Assembly: GCA_002477275.1 (NCBI GenBank) | Contig: DLOU01000038.1 | Location: forward strand, 30,569 to 40,011 | From: Caryophanales bacterium UBA7476 | Lineage (GTDB): Bacteria > Bacillota_I > Bacilli_A > RF39 > UBA660 | DNA: 9,443 nt | Reading direction: 5' to 3' | Shown: one piece after another, positions 6,172-9,443 of the stretch | Position numbering within the stretch: the first letter of the stretch is position 1 | Layout of the letters: each line of letters starts with the position of its first letter | Position numbers and translations under genes: made by a program | The notes under the pieces: model-generated | Told to the model about the DNA's origin: nothing | What the model saw: the letters and a program-made list of their open reading frames with translations, nothing else | Databases searched by the model: none

Positions 6172-7098
6172 TCATAAAAAATAATTAATTATAAAATATA
6201 TCAAAATACTAAGAAAAGTTGCTATTATTCTACCTGATAAAAAGTAGATATATGGTAACTTTTCTTTTTCTATAATACTTTTTACTTGAATATTTACATT
6301 AATTCCCCCAAATGATATAAGAGTACATAGTAGTATTCCTTTAATTAAATTATTTAAATTAAACTTAGAAAGTAAAGTTATTCCTTTAGTTAAATCAAGT
6401 AATCCAAAAACAAAAAGATTATAAAAAGAATTATCAATATTTTTAGTAATTATATATCCAACTGTAGTAAAGATAATAGAATTAGATAATACAATCATAA
6501 TAATTTGATAAGTCTTCCTAAAAGAATTAGTTAAAGTCAAAGTAATATTAGAATGATTAGTTTTATACTCTGTATAAGAGATAGTATTATTTTTTGGCCT
6601 AAGTATAATAGCAAGAACTAAATTACTTAAAAAGGTACTACAAAGTATTTTAATAGATAAATTTTTTCCAAAAAGAATTCCAATGGTATTCAAAATAAAA
6701 AGTGGATTAGAAAAGTGAGTGAATGTAAGCAAATATATTGCTTCAGTATAATTAATTAGTTTTTTGTTATAAAAATCTGTAATATACTTACTACCACTTG
6801 GAAAACCTGTAATCATACTAAAGAAAATAATGAATAAAGAATTTGGATTAATATTTAAAAATTTAGAGATTCTATTAAAAAAATTTAATTTAAATACTTT
6901 TAATATATTATAGTTAATAAGTAAATCTGATAAAGTATAGAATATAAAAATAGGTCCAAAAAGATTATTAAAAAAAAGAATGCATGATTCTTTAACAGAA
7001 AAAACAACAAGTTTAGAATTAAAGATAGATAGTATAAAAATAAGTATTAAAGTAAATAAAATAAGTTTTTTTGTAAAATTATTAAAAATAGTAGTCAT
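6172..7098 (-). CDS. ylbJ: YlbJ-family integral membrane protein
   Basis: A highly hydrophobic protein with about eight predicted membrane segments. It matches the YlbJ family by three blocks: GFPSGSK (residues 98-104), THFSNPLF (127-134) and SFGGINVNIQV (262-272). The family belongs to the nucleoside-recognition/gate membrane proteins; in Bacillus subtilis YlbJ is linked to spore cortex formation, but its transport substrate is unknown. At 308 residues it is about 100 shorter than the Bacillus protein. ATG 7096-7098 has AGGAG 7 nt upstream. It is divergent from ylbL; ylbJ and ylbL are also near neighbours in Bacillus, which supports both calls. Its 3' end converges on the prepilin operon with only 15 bp between stops. 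I see no terminator of its own. Confidence 0.88.
   Translation of the reverse strand: MTTIFNNFTKKLILFTLILIFILSIFNSKLVVFSVKESCILFFNNLFGPIFIFYTLSDLLINYNILKVFKLNFFNRISKFLNINPNSLFIIFFSMITGFPSGSKYITDFYNKKLINYTEAIYLLTFTHFSNPLFILNTIGILFGKNLSIKILCSTFLSNLVLAIILRPKNNTISYTEYKTNHSNITLTLTNSFRKTYQIIMIVLSNSIIFTTVGYIITKNIDNSFYNLFVFGLLDLTKGITLLSKFNLNNLIKGILLCTLISFGGINVNIQVKSIIEKEKLPYIYFLSGRIIATFLSILIYFIINYFL
6212..6271 (+). terminator. Probable terminator of the prepilin operon, inside the ylbJ 3' end
   Basis: Arms 6212-6233 and 6244-6265 form a 22-position stem with a 10-nt loop. The outer nine pairs (AGAAAAGTT/AACTTTTCT) are perfect, the next three include two G-T wobbles, and one 3-nt internal mismatch (positions 15-17 of the stem) follows. 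The T-rich tract TTTTCT follows on the plus strand. It is 55 nt after the last operon stop and lies in antisense orientation within ylbJ codons. Confidence 0.5.
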
Positions 7099-7113
7099 AT
7101 TTTTTCTCCTATT

Positions 7114-7122
7114 TGTTATAAT
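7114..7122 (+). promoter_or_regulatory. Extended -10 promoter of ylbL
   Basis: TGT followed by a perfect TATAAT (7117-7122) forms an extended -10 element. The -35 position (7094-7099) shows no good match. The start near 7129 would give a leader of only about 12 nt that begins at the GAGGAT ribosome binding site (7129-7134). It lies in the 42-bp gap between the divergent ylbJ and ylbL starts. Confidence 0.5.
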
Positions 7123-7140
7123 GATTTAGAGGATGATTTA

Positions 7141-8157
7141 ATGATTGATAATATTTTAAGTAAAATAAAAAAATTTTTAAAAGATGAATGGAAGTTTTTA
7201 ATTGTACTTTTAATCACTTTTATACTATGTACTTACCCAGTTGATTATTACATTATTACTGGTGGTGGAGTAATTAGTGCAACTGATAGAGTAAAAGTAG
7301 AAGGAGCCAAAAAGAAAAAAGGAAGTTTTTCTTTAACATACGTTTCTGAACTAAAAGGAACTCTTTCAACTTATTTATTAAGCTACATTATTCCATCATA
7401 TGAAAGAGAAAGTATAAGTGAATATACATATAATGATAATGAAAGTACAGAAGACATTGATTTTAGAAATGAGATAATGTTAAAAAATGCAAATAATAAT
7501 GCAATTTTTGTAGCATACACTAATGCTAAAAAAGAAATAAAAGAAAAAAATAATGGACTATATGTGTATTATATTTCGGAGAAAGCGGATACAGATTTAA
7601 AAATAGGAGATAAGATTTTAGAAATAGATGGGAATAAGATCAATAAATTTGGTGATTTAAAAGAATATATTAATAATCTAGAAAATAGTAGTGAAGTCAG
7701 TATTCAAATTGAAAGAAAAAATAAAGAATATACAAAAACAGCAAAAATATATGAAGAAAAAGGAGAAAAATATATTGGGGTATCTTTGATTAATGATATT
7801 TCATATGAAGTAAGTCCTAAAGTAGACATTAAATTTAAAAAGAGTGAAGGTGGTCCATCAGGTGGATTTATGATGGCACTTGAAATATATAGTCAATTAA
7901 TAAATAAAGATATAACTAAAGGTAAGAAAATAGCTGGAACCGGAACAATAGATGAAGAAGGAAATATTGGAGAAATAGATGGAATTAAATATAAATTAAA
8001 GGGTGCGGTAAAAAATAAATGTACAGTTTTTATAGCGCCAACTGGTGATAATTATAAAGAAGCTGTAAAAGAAAAAGAAAAACATGGATATAAAATAAAG
8101 ATTATAGAAGCTAAAAATTTTAAACAAGTATTAAAAGAATTAAATAATATTGATTGA
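7141..8157 (+). CDS. ylbL: YlbL/SepM-like membrane-anchored Lon-type serine protease with PDZ domain
   Basis: A single membrane segment (about residues 19-37) anchors the protein, with the catalytic part outside the cell. A PDZ domain spans about 139-204 (LKIGDKILEIDG). The C-terminal Lon-like protease domain (about 225-335) has the Ser-Lys dyad: Ser240 in GGPSGG and Lys285 in GIKYKLKGA, 45 residues apart. The GTGTIDEEGNIGEIDGIK block is also typical. Length (338) is normal for the family. In streptococci, SepM trims a secreted competence peptide; in Bacillus, YlbL is linked to recovery from DNA-damage checkpoint by removing a membrane cell-division inhibitor. The substrate here is unknown. 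ATG 7141 has GAGGAT upstream. The gene ends with TGA right before a strong terminator, so it is probably monocistronic. Confidence 0.92.
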   Translation: MIDNILSKIKKFLKDEWKFLIVLLITFILCTYPVDYYIITGGGVISATDRVKVEGAKKKKGSFSLTYVSELKGTLSTYLLSYIIPSYERESISEYTYNDNESTEDIDFRNEIMLKNANNNAIFVAYTNAKKEIKEKNNGLYVYYISEKADTDLKIGDKILEIDGNKINKFGDLKEYINNLENSSEVSIQIERKNKEYTKTAKIYEEKGEKYIGVSLINDISYEVSPKVDIKFKKSEGGPSGGFMMALEIYSQLINKDITKGKKIAGTGTIDEEGNIGEIDGIKYKLKGAVKNKCTVFIAPTGDNYKEAVKEKEKHGYKIKIIEAKNFKQVLKELNNID

Positions 8158-8161
8158 ATAT

Positions 8162-8192
8162 AACAAGAGTTATCTCTTGTTTTTCTTTTTTT
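8162..8192 (+). terminator. Intrinsic terminator of ylbL
   Basis: A perfect 8-bp stem AACAAGAG/CTCTTGTT (8162-8169, 8174-8181) with loop TTAT is followed by a T-rich tract to 8192. It starts 5 nt after the ylbL stop. Confidence 0.88.
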
Positions 8193-8205
8193 CATTTGTT
8201 AAAAT
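8177..8205 (+). promoter_or_regulatory. Promoter of mutS overlapping the ylbL terminator
   Basis: TTGTTT (8177-8182) and TAAAAT (8200-8205) are 17 bp apart, and TGT precedes the -10 box, forming an extended -10. The -35 box is the right arm of the ylbL terminator. The start near 8212 leaves a short leader containing GGTGA (8225-8229), the ribosome binding site of mutS. Confidence 0.55.
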
Positions 8206-8235
8206 AAATAATATTAGAAAAAGTGGTGAAGTATT

Positions 8236-9443
8236 ATGCGTAGAGATGAAGTAGATAGAGAAAAACTAAGTCCAATGATGAAACAATACATGGAAATTAA
8301 AGATAATTATGACGACACAATTATCTTTTTTAGACTTGGAGATTTCTATGAAATGTTTTTTGATGATGCTATACTTGTAAGTCGTGAATTAGAACTTACA
8401 TTAACTGGAAAGCAAGCAGGTCTTGATGAAAGAGTTCCAATGTGTGGAATACCTCATCATGCATATGCAGGATATATAGATCAGTTAATAGAAAGAGGAT
8501 ATAAAGTTGCTATATGTGAGCAAATGGAAGATCCTAAAACTACTAAAGGTATGGTAAAAAGAGAAGTAATACAAGTAGTAACAAAAGGAACAAGACTTGA
8601 TGATAGAGTTGATTCGAAATCAAATAACTATATTAGTAATATATATGATTTTTCTTATTGCTATGGAATTAGTTATACAGATATTTCTACAGGTGAATTC
8701 TATGTTGTAATAGTTGATAAAGACGAACATAGTGTTATAAGAGAAGTAGTAAGAAATAATTTTTCAGAAATAATAGTTAATAGTACTATAGATAGAGGAT
8801 TAGTTAATACGCTTAGAACAAACTATAATGTATTAGTGACAATAACAGATGATTTGTGTGAAGATGACATCTACTCATACATTTATAGTGATGAAGAAGA
8901 TGTTAGAATAACAACAACTATCAAGCATCTATTAAGATATATTGTTGATACAAAAAAACAAACTCTTACTCATCTTCAAAAAGTAGAAGTAATTAAAGAA
9001 AAAAGTCATTTAATTTTTGATGGAAACACAAAAAAGAATCTTGAATTAACTGAGACTATTAGATCAGGAGATAGAATGTATTCTCTTTTGTGGCTACTTG
9101 ATAAAAACAAAACAGCCATGGGCTCAAGATTTCTAAAATATAATATAGAAAATCCATTAACAAGTAGAAAAGAACTTGAAAGACGTTATGATTTAATAGA
9201 AAAATTATCTACTGAATTCATTTTAAGAGATGACTTAATGAAAGAGTTAAATGAAGTATATGACTTAGAACGTTTAGCTGGTAGAGTAAGTTATGGTAAC
9301 TTAAATGCCAAAGATTTACTTCAACTAAAAAATTCGTTAAAACATTTACCAAATATAAAAAAGATATTAGAAGATTTAAACTACGATAAAAAATTAGAAA
9401 CACTAGACGAAGTATATGAACTACTTGAAAAATCAATAAATGA
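8236..9443 (+). CDS. mutS: DNA mismatch repair protein MutS (N-terminal part, runs off window)
   Basis: MutS binds base mismatches and small loops and starts mismatch repair with MutL. The 402 codons present cover the mismatch-recognition domain (about residues 10-125), the connector (about 130-250) and the start of the core/lever domain. The Phe-x-Glu mismatch-reading motif is intact in GDFYEMF (F37, E39), and VPMCGIPHHA and KVAICEQMEDP blocks are typical. The core begins with DGNTKKNLELTETIR and LLWLLDKNKTAMGSRFL, as in canonical MutS1. The ATPase domain, about 450 residues further on, is outside the window. No internal stop or frameshift is seen. ATG 8236 has GGTGA 6 nt upstream; MKQYME begins at residue 15, as expected for the family, which supports this start. 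Confidence 0.95.
   Translation, partial: MRRDEVDREKLSPMMKQYMEIKDNYDDTIIFFRLGDFYEMFFDDAILVSRELELTLTGKQAGLDERVPMCGIPHHAYAGYIDQLIERGYKVAICEQMEDPKTTKGMVKREVIQVVTKGTRLDDRVDSKSNNYISNIYDFSYCYGISYTDISTGEFYVVIVDKDEHSVIREVVRNNFSEIIVNSTIDRGLVNTLRTNYNVLVTITDDLCEDDIYSYIYSDEEDVRITTTIKHLLRYIVDTKKQTLTHLQKVEVIKEKSHLIFDGNTKKNLELTETIRSGDRMYSLLWLLDKNKTAMGSRFLKYNIENPLTSRKELERRYDLIEKLSTEFILRDDLMKELNEVYDLERLAGRVSYGNLNAKDLLQLKNSLKHLPNIKKILEDLNYDKKLETLDEVYELLEKSIN

Noticed and set aside
6162..6229. Inverted repeat AGAATAGCAA near 6162 with TTGCTATTATTCT near 6217
   Set aside because: It needs a 3-nt bulge and a loop of about 48 nt, and it competes with the much better hairpin at 6212-6265.
8155..8157. Possible Mycoplasma-type code in which TGA is Trp
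   Set aside because: TGA ends ylbL just before a strong terminator and ends ylbJ at the expected family length; Trp at conserved positions is TGG.
9218..9436. 72-codon minus-strand open frame opposite mutS
   Set aside because: mutS is clearly coding on the plus strand with family motifs throughout; the antisense frame is Leu/His-rich and featureless.

Overview
The window is very AT-rich and encodes proteins of the low-GC Gram-positive (Bacillota) type: a ComGA/GspE-like pilus ATPase, YlbJ, YlbL (SepM-like protease) and MutS. Lysine, isoleucine and asparagine are heavily used. TGA is a stop codon (end of ylbL, just before a clear terminator; also end of ylbJ) and tryptophan is TGG, so this is the standard bacterial code and not the Mycoplasma code. 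An uncultured gut-type Bacilli or Erysipelotrichia/RF39-like lineage would fit, but that placement is inference.

Layout. (1) 1-457: 3' part of a thymidylate kinase gene, cut by the window edge and apparently frame-disrupted near a T6 run. Its terminator lies back to back with that of the next gene. (2) 499-2367, minus strand: a GspE/PilB/ComGA-family assembly ATPase with an unusual disordered C-terminal tail of about 227 residues. (3) 2368-2632: a 265-bp divergent control region with a strong minus-strand promoter, a weaker plus-strand promoter and a 12-bp perfect palindrome between them. (4) 2633-6156, plus strand: a tightly spaced three-gene operon. It encodes a prepilin-like protein, a very large prepilin whose pilin domain is followed by about five InlB-type (Listeria-Bacteroides) beta repeats and a Cys-rich C-terminal domain, and a small membrane-anchored PepSY-like protein. 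(5) 6172-7098, minus strand: ylbJ, convergent with the operon. The operon's best terminator hairpin lies inside the 3' end of ylbJ. (6) 7141-8157, plus strand: ylbL, divergent from ylbJ, followed by a clear terminator. (7) 8236 to the right edge, plus strand: the N-terminal 402 codons of mutS, with a promoter that reuses the right arm of the ylbL terminator.

How the genes work together. The most notable part is the divergent pilus-like locus at 499-6156. The ATPase would drive assembly of pilin-like subunits. The 828-residue protein looks like a modular minor pilin that carries an adhesin-like module at a fibre tip. The platform protein (GspF/PilC), the prepilin peptidase and a small major pilin are not in this window and must be encoded elsewhere if the system works. 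The flanking genes (tmk, ylbJ, ylbL, mutS) are housekeeping or conserved genes, which suggests a chromosomal location. I see no mobile element, tRNA, rRNA or CRISPR array.
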